Assembly: GCA_903837345.1 (NCBI GenBank) | Contig: CAILUG010000028.1 | Location: 1 to 35,257, forward strand | Reading direction: 5' to 3' | DNA length: 35,257 nucleotides | Source: an uncultured Gammaproteobacteria bacterium | GTDB lineage: Bacteria > Pseudomonadota > Gammaproteobacteria > Pseudomonadales > Pseudohongiellaceae | In this document: piece by piece, positions 1-7,786 of the stretch | Position numbering within the stretch: the stretch's first letter is position 1 | Layout of the letters: every line of letters begins with the position of its first letter | Made by a program: the position numbers and the translations under genes | Notes under the pieces: generated by a model | What the model saw: the letters and a program-made list of their open reading frames with translations, nothing else | What the model was told of the DNA's origin: nothing | The model's database searches: none

Positions 1-105
1 GGCTTTTTCCGGCAGAAGCCGCGGCCGCAGTCAGGAGCTTTTCGCGCTACGCCCTACAGGAAGCGGGGTCTCAACGCCGCTTGAGCGGGTTTGAGGTCTA
101 GGTAC
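1..105. other. Non-coding edge of window, nothing recognised
   Basis: GC-rich sequence downstream of the 3' end of tRNA-Ser. No convincing reading frame or RNA gene is visible. The 4.5S RNA core that often sits near tRNA-Ser in related genomes was looked for and is absent. Confidence 0.4.
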
Positions 106-196
106 TGGCGGTGAGGGAGGGATTCGAACCCTCGATACGTTATTAGCGTATACACACTTTCCAGGCGTGCTCCTTCAGCCGCTCGGACACCTCACC
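106..196 (-). tRNA. tRNA-Ser (anticodon GGA)
   Basis: Read on the minus strand the gene starts GGTGAGG, has the anticodon loop CTGGAAA (anticodon GGA, reading UCC/UCU), a long class II variable arm as expected for tRNA-Ser, the T-loop GGTTCGAATCC, and an encoded CCA at 108-106. The acceptor strands GGTGAGG and CCTCACC pair fully. It closely matches the E. coli serine GGA isoacceptor as I remember it. Confidence 0.97.
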
Positions 197-245
197 GTTA
201 ACCGGGTCCTGCACTCAAATTCTCGCGGCTGCGAAGACCGCGCAC

Positions 246-272
246 TCTATAGCAAGCAGGTAGCAAACTCAA
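246..272 (-). promoter_or_regulatory. Candidate promoter of tRNA-Ser
   Basis: On the minus strand TTGAGT (272-267) is followed after 15 bp by TATAGA (251-246), then a GC-rich discriminator (GTGCGCGG), as is usual for stable-RNA promoters. The spacer is short; reading the -10 as TAGAGT gives 17 bp. Inference from consensus only. Confidence 0.5.
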
Positions 273-340
273 GCTGAAACCAGGAAAATTCCTGCGTGTT
301 TACCGGGAGTTACAGCAACTTTGCTGAAACAAGCCGGCCT

Positions 341-886
341 TCAGCCGTTCCAGTGCTGCACGAAATCCTGCAGATTGTGCCGGGGAATCGGGCGATCCTG
401 GAACGTGGCGGTCCCCACGTAGAGATAACCTACGATCTCATCAGTTTCCTTCAACCCCAGCGCGACTTTGACTCGCGGATCATAGGCGACACCGCCAGTC
501 AGCCAGATCGAACCATAACCAAGTGCATGACAGGCCACTGACATGTTCTGGATGGCTGCAGCCACTGAACACACCTGTTCACTCGCCCTCACCTTGCCTT
601 CCTTGATGGCAGCCACTGCCACAATGATCAGCGGCGCACGCAGCGGTGTGGTGAGCAGCTTCTGTTTTCGCTCCTCGGTATCAGGCAAAGTGGTATCGAC
701 AAACAACTGCGCCAGCTTGAGACGCGCGTCGCCTTCAATCAGCAGAAAACGCCAGGGGCGCAGCATGCCGTGATCCGGTGCACGCAAACCGGCCTGGAGG
801 ATTTGTTCCAACTGGGCAGCATCAGGTGCCGGCCCGGTCAGGCGGGGAGCTGCTGTGCGGGTTTGCAAAGCGGTAAGTGCGTCCAT
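341..886 (-). CDS. YdjA-like minimal nitroreductase
   Basis: This 181-residue protein belongs to the small FMN-dependent nitroreductase family typified by E. coli YdjA (about 183 residues), cytosolic homodimers that use NAD(P)H to reduce nitro-aromatics or related acceptors; the natural substrate is unknown. Visible family features are the N-terminal segment RTAAPRLTGPAPD, the flavin-region motif GLRAPDHGMLRPWRF at about residues 33-47, and the C-terminal GYGSIWLTG segment at about 123-131. The start ATG (886-884) lies 15 bp after the queF stop with a GAGG-like ribosome site, so it is probably the last gene of the ABC transporter-queF operon. It lacks the longer insertions of NfsA/NfsB-type enzymes. 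Family assignment is firm; any role linked to queuosine or the exporter is unproven. Confidence 0.88.
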   Translation of the reverse strand: MDALTALQTRTAAPRLTGPAPDAAQLEQILQAGLRAPDHGMLRPWRFLLIEGDARLKLAQLFVDTTLPDTEERKQKLLTTPLRAPLIIVAVAAIKEGKVRASEQVCSVAAAIQNMSVACHALGYGSIWLTGGVAYDPRVKVALGLKETDEIVGYLYVGTATFQDRPIPRHNLQDFVQHWNG

Positions 887-901
887 GGGGACCTCGGTGA
901 T

Positions 902-1732
902 TTACTGACGGTTATAGCGGGGGAACAGCACGTAATCCATCATTTCGCTGGTAGCACGCACCGGATTGATGTCGAGCCCGCCACGGCGCAGAAAATTGGC
1001 TTCCACGCTGAGACTGTGCGGACGACAACGGTTTTTGATATCGCAAAAAATCCGTTCGACGCAGTTTTCATGAAAATCGTTGTGCAGCCGGTAGGACACC
1101 AGATAACGCAACAGTGCGGCATGTTCGATTTGCGGACCCTGGTAACACACAGTGATGGTGGCCCAATCCGGCTGGCCGGTGATCGGACAGCGGGAGCGGA
1201 ACAAATCGGTGTACACCACTTCATCGACCAGCTGTTCAAACGCGGCGTGGTTACCGGCGAGTTGCAACAAAGCAGGCTCTACCTCGTAGTGTCCGCAGGC
1301 AGCCTCAAGCTGATCGAGACTGGTGCCGGTGGGAGCATCCAGCATTTCCTGCATGCCGCTGAAATCCTGCAGCAATACTTCCACATCCGCGCCGGCAGCT
1401 ACCGACAAATCCTGTTTGATGCACTCCCGCGCCGCCGTGATGTCGCTGAAGGTGTGCTGGTTCAGCGAGTTCAGATACAGCTTGAGTGATTTGGATTCCA
1501 CCAGGCAAGGACTGGTACACGGAAAAATGAAACGCCCCCGTGCGACCTGTGGTTTGCCTTGATTATCCAGCCACGAAAGTTCAAATGCATTCCAGATATC
1601 GGCACCGCAGAATGGCAGCGCATCACCCTTGATGCCAAGCGCGTTACGATTGTCTGCGCGCGCAATCGGGAGAAGGAGTGACGCATCGTAGCACTCCGGA
1701 TAATCGACCTGCTTGCCGAGTGGCCCCGCCAT
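902..1732 (-). CDS. queF: NADPH-dependent 7-cyano-7-deazaguanine reductase (QueF, long type)
   Basis: QueF reduces preQ0 to preQ1, a four-electron nitrile reduction in the queuosine tRNA modification pathway; it is cytosolic. At 276 residues this is the long, two-domain (YqcD/E. coli) type. The QueF signature ESKSLKLY is at residues 79-86. The C-terminal half carries the catalytic stretch FRSRCPITGQPDW with nucleophile Cys182 and acid Asp189, and FHENCVERI (about 220-228) supplies the substrate-binding glutamate. Its ATG shares one base with the TGA of the upstream ABC permease (TGATG), so translation is probably coupled. A second queuosine gene, queD, lies about 30 kb away in this window. 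Confidence is high because length and all active-site residues agree. Confidence 0.97.
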   Translation of the reverse strand: MAGPLGKQVDYPECYDASLLLPIARADNRNALGIKGDALPFCGADIWNAFELSWLDNQGKPQVARGRFIFPCTSPCLVESKSLKLYLNSLNQHTFSDITAARECIKQDLSVAAGADVEVLLQDFSGMQEMLDAPTGTSLDQLEAACGHYEVEPALLQLAGNHAAFEQLVDEVVYTDLFRSRCPITGQPDWATITVCYQGPQIEHAALLRYLVSYRLHNDFHENCVERIFCDIKNRCRPHSLSVEANFLRRGGLDINPVRATSEMMDYVLFPRYNRQ

Positions 1733-2535
1733 CAGTTGCGCAGCCCTTTGCCTGTGTAAAGCAGACGCAGCGAAAATGCGAACATGACTACAGTGAGCAG
1801 CGTCAGCAAACCCATCGACAAACCGATGCTGACATCACTGATGCCCAGTATGCCGTAACGGAATGCATTGACCATGTAGAAGATCGGGTTGAACTGCGAG
1901 ATGTGACGCGCCAGCGGCGGCAATGTATCCACCGAATAAAACACGCCACCCAGATAGATCAGCGGCGTGAGTACAAAGGTGGGGATGATGGAAATATCAT
2001 CGAAATTGCGGGCATAAACTGCATTGATGAAGCCGCCCAGCGAAAACACCACCGACCCCAGCAGGATCACAATCGCGGTGATGAATATGTTGTGCATATG
2101 CACGCCACTGAACACCAGCGAGATCAGAGAAGCGATGAGGCCGACACACAATCCACGCGCAACTCCGCCCGTGACGAAGCCGAGCAGGATCACATAATTG
2201 GGCACTGGCGCCACCAGCAGTTCTTCTATGCTCTTCTGGAATTTCTGGCTGAAGAAAGACGACACCACGTTGGCATAGGCATTGTTGATTACCGCCATCA
2301 TGATCAGGCCCGGCACGATGAATTCCATGTAGCTGTAGCCACCCATCTTGCCGATGCGCGAACCGATCAGGTTGCCGAAGATGACGAAGTACAGCGCAAT
2401 CGTGATGACCGGCGGTACCAGTGTCTGCACCCAGATGCGCAGGAAACGCCGCACTTCCTTGATCACTATGGTCTGGTAGGCGATGAAGATGTATGAATTC
2501 AGCATCAACCGGGTTTTGCCATCGTAGGTACTCAT
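1732..2535 (-). CDS. yadH: ABC-2 type transporter permease, YadH-like
   Basis: Integral inner-membrane permease of 267 residues in the ABC-2 family, closest in kind to E. coli YadH. About six hydrophobic segments are visible (roughly residues 33-56, 70-90, 115-140, 150-170, 180-200 and 235-255), with the family stretch FNPIFYMVNAFRYG before the last one. It should pair with the ATPase just upstream, whose stop codon overlaps this start by 4 bp. The substrate is unknown; members of this family export lipids, polysaccharides or drugs. The TGA overlaps the queF ATG. The symbol is given by family resemblance, not proven orthology. Confidence 0.9.
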   Translation of the reverse strand: MSTYDGKTRLMLNSYIFIAYQTIVIKEVRRFLRIWVQTLVPPVITIALYFVIFGNLIGSRIGKMGGYSYMEFIVPGLIMMAVINNAYANVVSSFFSQKFQKSIEELLVAPVPNYVILLGFVTGGVARGLCVGLIASLISLVFSGVHMHNIFITAIVILLGSVVFSLGGFINAVYARNFDDISIIPTFVLTPLIYLGGVFYSVDTLPPLARHISQFNPIFYMVNAFRYGILGISDVSIGLSMGLLTLLTVVMFAFSLRLLYTGKGLRN

Positions 2536-3476
2536 TTCACTGCTCCTGCGGCGCTGGTGTCGATCGGCCTGTGCAACAGCGAAACAAACAGCTGTTCAAG
2601 CCGGTTGGATTTGTTGCGCATGCTCTTGACGCTGATCCGGTTGTCGCTGAGCAGTTGAAACACTTCGTTGAGGTTCTGGCCCTTGTCGAGTGCGACTTCC
2701 AGTGAAGTTTCGTCCAGCAATTTCACCTCGAAGCCGTTCAGCAACGGAGCGGTCGTCATGTGGTTGTAGGTATCCAGCACAAACAGCTCCTTGTTCAGGG
2801 TCTGCAGCAGCTGCTTCATGCTGGTGTTCACGACGATTTCACCCTTGTCGATCATTGCGATGTTGCGGCAGAGGTTTTCCGCTTCTTCCAGATAATGCGT
2901 GGTGAGGATGATGGTGGTGCCGGCCTTGTTGATTTCTTCCAGGAATTCCCAGGTGGAACGCCGCAGTTCAATGTCAACGCCGGCAGTGGGCTCGTCAAGG
3001 ATCAACAGTTTGGGTTCGTGTACCAGAGCGCGCGCTATCAGCAAGCGGCGTTTCATGCCGCCCGACAACACCCGCGCCTGCTGGTTGTGCTTTTCCCACA
3101 GGCCCAGCTGTCTGAGATATTTCTCGGCCCGCTCTTTCGCCACCTTGATTGGCAGCCCGTAGTAACCGCCCTGGGTAACGACAATATCCATCACCTTTTC
3201 AAACAGGCTGAAGTTGATTTCCTGCGGCACCACGCCGAGGTTCAGCTTGGTGTCATAGACATGGGTCTCTACATTCTGGCCAAACACTTCCACAGTGCCG
3301 GCAGTTTTCTTCACCAGCGTGGCAATGACGCCAATGGTGGTGGATTTGCCGGCGCCGTTGGCGCCCAGCAAAGCAAAGAAATCACCCTGCTGCACATCGA
3401 GGGAAATGCCGTTGAGGGCCTTGAAACCGTTGGCATAGGTCTTGTAGAGATTGCGGATCGAAATGGCGGGGGTCAT
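2532..3476 (-). CDS. yadG: ABC transporter ATP-binding protein, YadG-like
   Basis: Nucleotide-binding subunit (314 residues from the chosen start) of the exporter whose permease follows. Walker A is GANGAGKST near residue 40, the ABC signature LSGGMKRR and Walker B LLILDEPTAG follow, then the switch histidine in TTHYLEEAE. The C-terminal third is a DUF4162-like accessory region. The open frame runs a further 68 codons upstream to 3680, but those encode a Cys/Arg-rich, family-unlike stretch and span a terminator-like hairpin at 3524-3545; family alignment starts at MTPAISIRNLYKTY, so ATG 3476-3474 was chosen. It heads the operon ATPase-permease-queF-nitroreductase. Confidence 0.93.
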   Translation of the reverse strand: MTPAISIRNLYKTYANGFKALNGISLDVQQGDFFALLGANGAGKSTTIGVIATLVKKTAGTVEVFGQNVETHVYDTKLNLGVVPQEINFSLFEKVMDIVVTQGGYYGLPIKVAKERAEKYLRQLGLWEKHNQQARVLSGGMKRRLLIARALVHEPKLLILDEPTAGVDIELRRSTWEFLEEINKAGTTIILTTHYLEEAENLCRNIAMIDKGEIVVNTSMKQLLQTLNKELFVLDTYNHMTTAPLLNGFEVKLLDETSLEVALDKGQNLNEVFQLLSDNRISVKSMRNKSNRLEQLFVSLLHRPIDTSAAGAVK

Positions 3477-3488
3477 GGACTGCAACAC

Positions 3489-3505
3489 GGCTGTTGATAA
3501 CAGCC
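3489..3505. repeat. Small hairpin in leader of ABC operon
   Basis: Perfect 7-bp inverted repeat GGCTGTT-GAT-AACAGCC located 13 bp upstream of the ATPase start codon. It could fold in the mRNA leader next to the terminator-like hairpin at 3524-3545. Function is inference. Confidence 0.4.
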
Positions 3506-3513
3506 GGCAAGCA

Positions 3514-3545
3514 TAGCAAAAGAAAAGGCAGCATTCGCTGCCTTT
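3514..3545 (-). terminator. Terminator-like hairpin upstream of the ABC operon
   Basis: On the minus strand AAAGGCAGC-GAAT-GCTGCCTTT forms a perfect 9-bp stem with a 4-nt loop (3545-3524), followed at once by TCTTTTGCT. Stem plus T-rich tract fits an intrinsic terminator. It sits in the region leading into the ATPase gene rather than behind a leftward gene, so it could be an attenuator or a stop for stray leftward transcription. Confidence 0.55.
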
Positions 3546-3691
3546 CCAGTGGCCCTGCCAAGGGGCGCCGGCCACCCCCTGACCAGGCCGTGTGCTCATG
3601 AGCCGGCACTTCCGTGTGCACACTTGCAACATAGTTGTGGAGTTACGATTTCGCCAGAAATTGTATTGCGGCATGTGCATGCAAATTGCAC

Positions 3692-3719
3692 TTGTAGCCC
3701 CCCCAAGGCTTGCTAGAAT
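3692..3719 (+). promoter_or_regulatory. Candidate promoter of the 3753-5456 gene trio
   Basis: TTGTAG (3692-3697), 16 bp, TAGAAT (3714-3719), about 33 bp before the GTG start at 3753. Consensus match only. Confidence 0.45.
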
Positions 3720-3752
3720 CCCGGGCCCGCCTTCTGTGGTTGTGTACTGCCT

Positions 3753-4469
3753 GTGTTGTTGTTCGGACTAATCGTCATCGCTGTTGGCTTGCTGGCACTG
3801 GCAGTGTGGTGGTTGCAGCGCCATGAACGGCAGAACCGGCTGGAATCGGTGGAGCGCAGCGGAGAACTGCCAGCACTCAGCACCAGTGATCTGCCCGACT
3901 TTGCAAGGTTGCAGCAACCAGCCGCTGCTCCGCCGCCTCCTGCCAATGCTGCGCCAGCACCGACGGTGGCAGCACCCCTGGCAGATGCCGGCTTTGCCCT
4001 CGCTCCGCCCTCAACCCCTTCCAACCGCCCCGAACCGGCCGCCAACGCCTGGCAGGAACAAGTCAAAAAACTCAAAGACGCTGCCGAATATGAGCCCGCG
4101 CTGGTGTTGTGCCAACAGCAGTTCCCCAAGGCGCAGGCTTTCCAGCAGGCCGCCATTTTGCTGCGGCTGCAGATGAAGCAGATGCTGGATCAGCAACAGG
4201 ACATCAATCCCCTGCTGGTGCGCCTCTACCGCTGCGCGGTGCTGGCCGACCTGTTCCGCTCCGGTGCCACCCACAAGCCCGCCAACCCGCGCCAGGCCCT
4301 CAAGGGGCTGGCCAGCCATGAGTTCCACTATCAGGAAGTGGGACACCGCCAGCTGAAACTGCTCAGCAAAAGCGATACGCGCCTGCTGGAACAGCGCTGG
4401 GGCGAGCCCGCACAGCACCAGCATGCAGAAACAGTGCTGGCCGGACTGTGGGAAAACCTGTGCCGCTGA
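3753..4469 (+). CDS. Membrane-anchored protein of unknown function
   Basis: Not a family I can name. The 238-residue product has one N-terminal hydrophobic helix (about residues 2-21, LLFGLIVIAVGLLALAVWWL) followed by basic residues, an Ala/Pro-rich linker (about 50-98), and a helical C-terminal domain (about 98-238) rich in Gln and Leu with no enzyme motif that I see. The likely topology is a single inner-membrane anchor with the C-terminal domain in the cytoplasm, by the positive-inside rule. The start is a GTG with no strong ribosome site; no ATG precedes the hydrophobic helix. It is followed on the same strand by a small coiled-coil protein and a dUTPase-type enzyme. Codon phase and the antisense frames favour this frame as coding. 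Confidence 0.72.
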   Translation: MLLFGLIVIAVGLLALAVWWLQRHERQNRLESVERSGELPALSTSDLPDFARLQQPAAAPPPPANAAPAPTVAAPLADAGFALAPPSTPSNRPEPAANAWQEQVKKLKDAAEYEPALVLCQQQFPKAQAFQQAAILLRLQMKQMLDQQQDINPLLVRLYRCAVLADLFRSGATHKPANPRQALKGLASHEFHYQEVGHRQLKLLSKSDTRLLEQRWGEPAQHQHAETVLAGLWENLCR

Positions 4470-4483
4470 TTTTGCCCGCGTTC

Positions 4484-4492
4484 TGGCATAAT
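4484..4492 (+). promoter_or_regulatory. Possible extended -10 element before the small coiled-coil gene
   Basis: TGG directly followed by CATAAT (4487-4492) resembles an extended -10 box, with no usable -35. It lies 66 bp before the ATG at 4559. Weak evidence. Confidence 0.3.
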
Positions 4493-4558
4493 GCTGTGAT
4501 GTGCAGGCAGCAGGGATTGCTGGCAGCAAGGCTGGCCTTGTAACCCATTGGTAATTGA

Positions 4559-4786
4559 ATGCAGGAAGATCGTCGTCAACCCCAGGAAAACGCCGCGCTG
4601 GCGCCTGAGCTGGTGCAACGCGGCAAACAACAACTCGAAAGCGAGATCCGCATTCTGGAGCTGTGGCTGTTGCAACTTGAGGAAACCCGCAAGGACAATC
4701 CGGAATCCCTCGCTGCCCGCAAAACCTATGGCGACATGTTGCAAAGCCGCAAGGATTTGCTGAGTACCTTGCAGAAACACGGCTGA
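4559..4786 (+). CDS. Small helical/coiled-coil hypothetical protein
   Basis: A 75-residue, charged, Leu/Gln/Glu-rich protein with a heptad-like run across about residues 15-70 (LVQRGKQQLESEIRILELWL and onward), no signal peptide and no membrane helix. No family recognised. It ends 13 bp before the dUTPase-type gene and probably shares its transcript. No Shine-Dalgarno is obvious before its ATG, but the next gene has a clear GGAG. It is more likely real than chance because it fills the gap between two co-oriented genes and has the composition of a folded helical protein. Confidence 0.6.
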   Translation: MQEDRRQPQENAALAPELVQRGKQQLESEIRILELWLLQLEETRKDNPESLAARKTYGDMLQSRKDLLSTLQKHG

Positions 4787-4799
4787 TTCCGGAGCTCCC

Positions 4800-5456
4800 A
4801 TGCTAAGCCACGCCCAAGCCATCACCATGCTCAATCTGCAGGCGCAGATGAATGCCAAGGTCAATCCCGAATGGGTGAGAGCCGCCTACCCTTATCTGCG
4901 TGCCGTGGTGGTTGAAGGCGCCGAAGCCATGGAACACCGTGGCTGGAAGTGGTGGAAGAAGCAGGATTGCGATCTCAAGCAGCTGCAGATGGAACTGGTC
5001 GACATCTGGCATTTCACGCTGTCGCACATCCTGCTGCAGCACGGCGGCGACCAGACCGCCTCCCTGCATGAACTGATGCAAAGCGATGAGGCCGTCAGCA
5101 TCAGCTTTGACGGCACCCATTACCCGATTGCGTCACTCGACCTGGTCGGCAAGCTCGAACTCAATATCGGGCTGGCGGCAGCGCGCCGCATCAGCATCCC
5201 GCTGTTTGCAGCGCTGTTGCACGACTGCGAGATGGACTGGAATGAACTGTATCTGCAGTACGTGGGCAAGAATGTGCTGAACTTTTTCCGGCAGGACAAC
5301 GGCTACAAGGCCGGCACTTACCGCAAGCTGTGGGAGGATGGCCGCGAAGACAACGAACATCTGGTGGAAATCATGCAGGAGCTCGACAGCGCCAGCGCCG
5401 ATTTCCAGCACAAGCTCTACAGCAATCTGCAAGACCGCTATCAGCGTCCGGTTTGA
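4800..5456 (+). CDS. dUTPase-like all-alpha NTP pyrophosphohydrolase (dUTPase_2 family)
   Basis: The 218-residue protein has the features of the dimeric all-alpha dUTPase/dCTPase superfamily (MazG-like fold) that hydrolyses dUTP to dUMP and pyrophosphate with Mg2+. The first metal motif is EGAEAMEHRGWKWWKK (from about residue 39, E-x-x-E), the second is ELVDIWHF (about 65-72, E-x-x-D), and the C-terminal nucleotide-binding motif is FRQDNGYKAGTYRKLW (about 164-179) followed by EDN. The ATG is preceded by GGAG at 4791-4794. It differs from trimeric Dut, which has a beta fold. The usual role is keeping dUTP low to prevent uracil in DNA; a uracil-DNA glycosylase (ung) is also present in the window but not linked. 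Substrate is inferred from the family. Confidence 0.88.
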   Translation: MLSHAQAITMLNLQAQMNAKVNPEWVRAAYPYLRAVVVEGAEAMEHRGWKWWKKQDCDLKQLQMELVDIWHFTLSHILLQHGGDQTASLHELMQSDEAVSISFDGTHYPIASLDLVGKLELNIGLAAARRISIPLFAALLHDCEMDWNELYLQYVGKNVLNFFRQDNGYKAGTYRKLWEDGREDNEHLVEIMQELDSASADFQHKLYSNLQDRYQRPV

Positions 5457-5511
5457 TCAGCCGGTTCCAATCTTTCATGCACAGCCTCTGGGAGACCCAC
5501 TCCGAGCAGTC

Positions 5512-5615
5512 GGGCTTCGCCATGAAGATTACGGGGACACGCACAAGTACATCCATGTAGCTCCCTGCGGCCGTCCATGGCCGCAGAGGTCCCCTCCATC
5601 TTCATGGCGAAGCCC
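5512..5615. repeat. Palindromic repeat element, copy A
   Basis: Perfect 18-bp inverted arms GGGCTTCGCCATGAAGAT (5512-5529) and its complement (5598-5615), continuing after 3 unpaired bases with GGGGAC/GTCCCC (5533-5538 and 5589-5594). Inside lie a small palindrome TACAT-CC-ATGTA (5548-5559) and an 8-bp stem CTGCGGCC-GTCCAT-GGCCGCAG (5565-5586). The core resembles copy C at the window end. It lies 55 bp after the dUTPase stop and may end that transcript. Confidence 0.85.
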
Positions 5616-5673
5616 TCTTCCGAAATTTGAGCGTGTTCAATTCGACACGGAAGAAATACGCACTGAACTCGAG

Positions 5674-5849
5674 AGCCTTGGGCAGAGAGACGCTTCTGAA
5701 ACCGTCGGAGGCCATGGGTGAGGCAACGCGGTTACAAAGCGTAGCTTTGTGCGTTGCTGAACGCCACGGAGCCCTGCGGAGTGGCTGGAGGGAAGTTAGA
5801 ATCTACTACTGGTCTGACGCGTTTCAGAAGCGTCTCTCTGCCCAAGGCT
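5674..5849. repeat. Palindromic repeat element, copy B (29-bp perfect inverted ends)
   Basis: The first 29 bases (5674-5702, starting AGCCTTGGGC and ending TTCTGAAAC) are exactly complementary to the last 29 (5821-5849). Inside is a second structure, GCAACGC (5723-5729) with GCGTTGC (5751-5757) enclosing ACAAAGC-GTA-GCTTTGT (5734-5750). CGGAGGCCATGG at 5706-5717 matches the core of copy C. No transposase is encoded, so it is a MITE- or REP-like element rather than an insertion sequence. Confidence 0.85.
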
Positions 5850-5913
5850 ACACGCAATGCGTTTGGCAGTTCTCGCGACCAACAATGTCAGCAAAGAGGA
5901 AACTTGAGGGTAT

Positions 5914-5990
5914 TGGGGTGGCTGACGGGGCTCGAACCCGCGACAACCAGAATCACAATCTGGGACTCTACCAACTGAGCTACAGCCACC
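5914..5990 (-). tRNA. tRNA-His (anticodon GTG)
   Basis: On the minus strand: GGTGGCTG acceptor strand including the extra G-1 that pairs with C73, D-arm TAGCTCAGTTGGTAGAG, anticodon loop TTGTGAT, T-arm GGTTCGAGCC and encoded CCA (5916-5914). The extra G at -1 is the histidine identity element. It is last in the Pro-Arg-His operon. Confidence 0.97.
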
Positions 5991-6025
5991 ACAATTTGGG
6001 AAAAGCAGGATGCCAGGATAAAAAT

Positions 6026-6102
6026 TGGCGCGCCCGGCAGGACTCGAACCTGCTACCACCGGCTTAGAAGGCCGATGCTCTATCCAAATGAGCTACGGGC
6101 GC
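6026..6102 (-). tRNA. tRNA-Arg (anticodon TCT)
   Basis: Minus strand GCGCCCG acceptor pairs with CGGGCGC; the anticodon loop CTTCTAA gives anticodon TCT (reads AGA/AGG); T-loop GGTTCGAGTCC; encoded CCA at 6028-6026. It lies 35 bp upstream of tRNA-His in the same direction. Confidence 0.97.
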
Positions 6103-6147
6103 AAATCCGAAACCAGCAGGCATAACATTCTGATAAACCTGCCTTTA

Positions 6148-6186
6148 GACGTTAACACCAGACGCTAACACCAGACGTCAACACCA
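6148..6186. repeat. Three tandem 13-bp repeats between tRNA-Pro and tRNA-Arg
   Basis: GACGTTAACACCA, GACGCTAACACCA and GACGTCAACACCA stand head to tail (6148-6160, 6161-6173, 6174-6186), differing only at the fifth and sixth bases. They lie in the spacer of the tRNA transcript. Confidence 0.9.
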
Positions 6187-6239
6187 AGGGCTAAAAGTAT
6201 AACGGACAGGCTAAATCAGACGCTGGGTGATGCTGGAGT

Positions 6240-6316
6240 TGGTCGGGGTAGAGGGATTTGAACTCTCGACATTCTGCTCCCAAAGCAGACGCGCTACCAG
6301 GCTGCGCTATACCCCG
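6240..6316 (-). tRNA. tRNA-Pro (anticodon TGG)
   Basis: Minus strand CGGGGTA acceptor pairs with TACCCCG; the anticodon loop TTTGGGA gives TGG; D-arm TAGCGCAGCCTGGTAGCGC; T-loop GTTCAAATC; encoded CCA at 6242-6240. First gene of the Pro-Arg-His operon, about 20 bp after the predicted transcription start. Confidence 0.97.
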
Positions 6317-6331
6317 ATTTGTCTCCAACCA

Positions 6332-6361
6332 GCGGGGCGGCATCTTACTGAGCTGCCCCGC
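6332..6361. repeat. GC-rich inverted repeat around the tRNA -10 box
   Basis: GCGGGGCGGC (6332-6341) and GCTGCCCCGC (6352-6361) pair over 10 bp, with one G-T type mismatch, around a 10-base loop. It lies just beyond the cysS stop, so it could also act as the cysS transcript end, but there is no T-tract on the minus strand. Confidence 0.6.
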
Positions 6362-6370
6362 ATTGGTCAA
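6342..6370 (-). promoter_or_regulatory. Promoter of the tRNA-Pro-Arg-His operon
   Basis: On the minus strand TTGACC (6370-6365), 17-bp spacer, TAAGAT (6347-6342), then a GC-rich discriminator GCCGCCCCGC, the standard form of a sigma-70 stable-RNA promoter. A 10-bp inverted repeat (6332-6341 and 6352-6361) brackets the -10 box. Confidence 0.82.
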
Positions 6371-6388
6371 TTGGAAATTGCTTGTAAT

Positions 6389-7785
<1,397 letters not shown>

Positions 7786-7786
<1 letters not shown>

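Noticed and set aside
1-105. Possible 4.5S (SRP) RNA near tRNA-Ser
   Set aside because: The conserved core GGAAGGAAGCAGC is not present on either strand.
1678-2496. Open frame of 272 codons on the plus strand rich in His, Asp and Gln
   Set aside because: Antisense to the ABC permease; the odd composition comes from the complement of hydrophobic codons.
3477-3680. N-terminal extension of the ABC ATPase
   Set aside because: The added 68 residues do not resemble the family and cross a terminator-like hairpin; the ATG at 3476 fits.
5674-5849. Insertion sequence
   Set aside because: It has terminal inverted repeats but is only 176 bp and encodes no transposase; no target-site duplication was recognised.
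5457-5913. Short coding frames of 74-146 codons in the repeat region
   Set aside because: They run through inverted repeats and tRNA-His; the shared peptide GQRDASET arises from translating the repeat arms on both strands.
5512-6186. CRISPR array
   Set aside because: The repeats are palindromes or a 13-bp tandem without spacers, and no cas gene is nearby.
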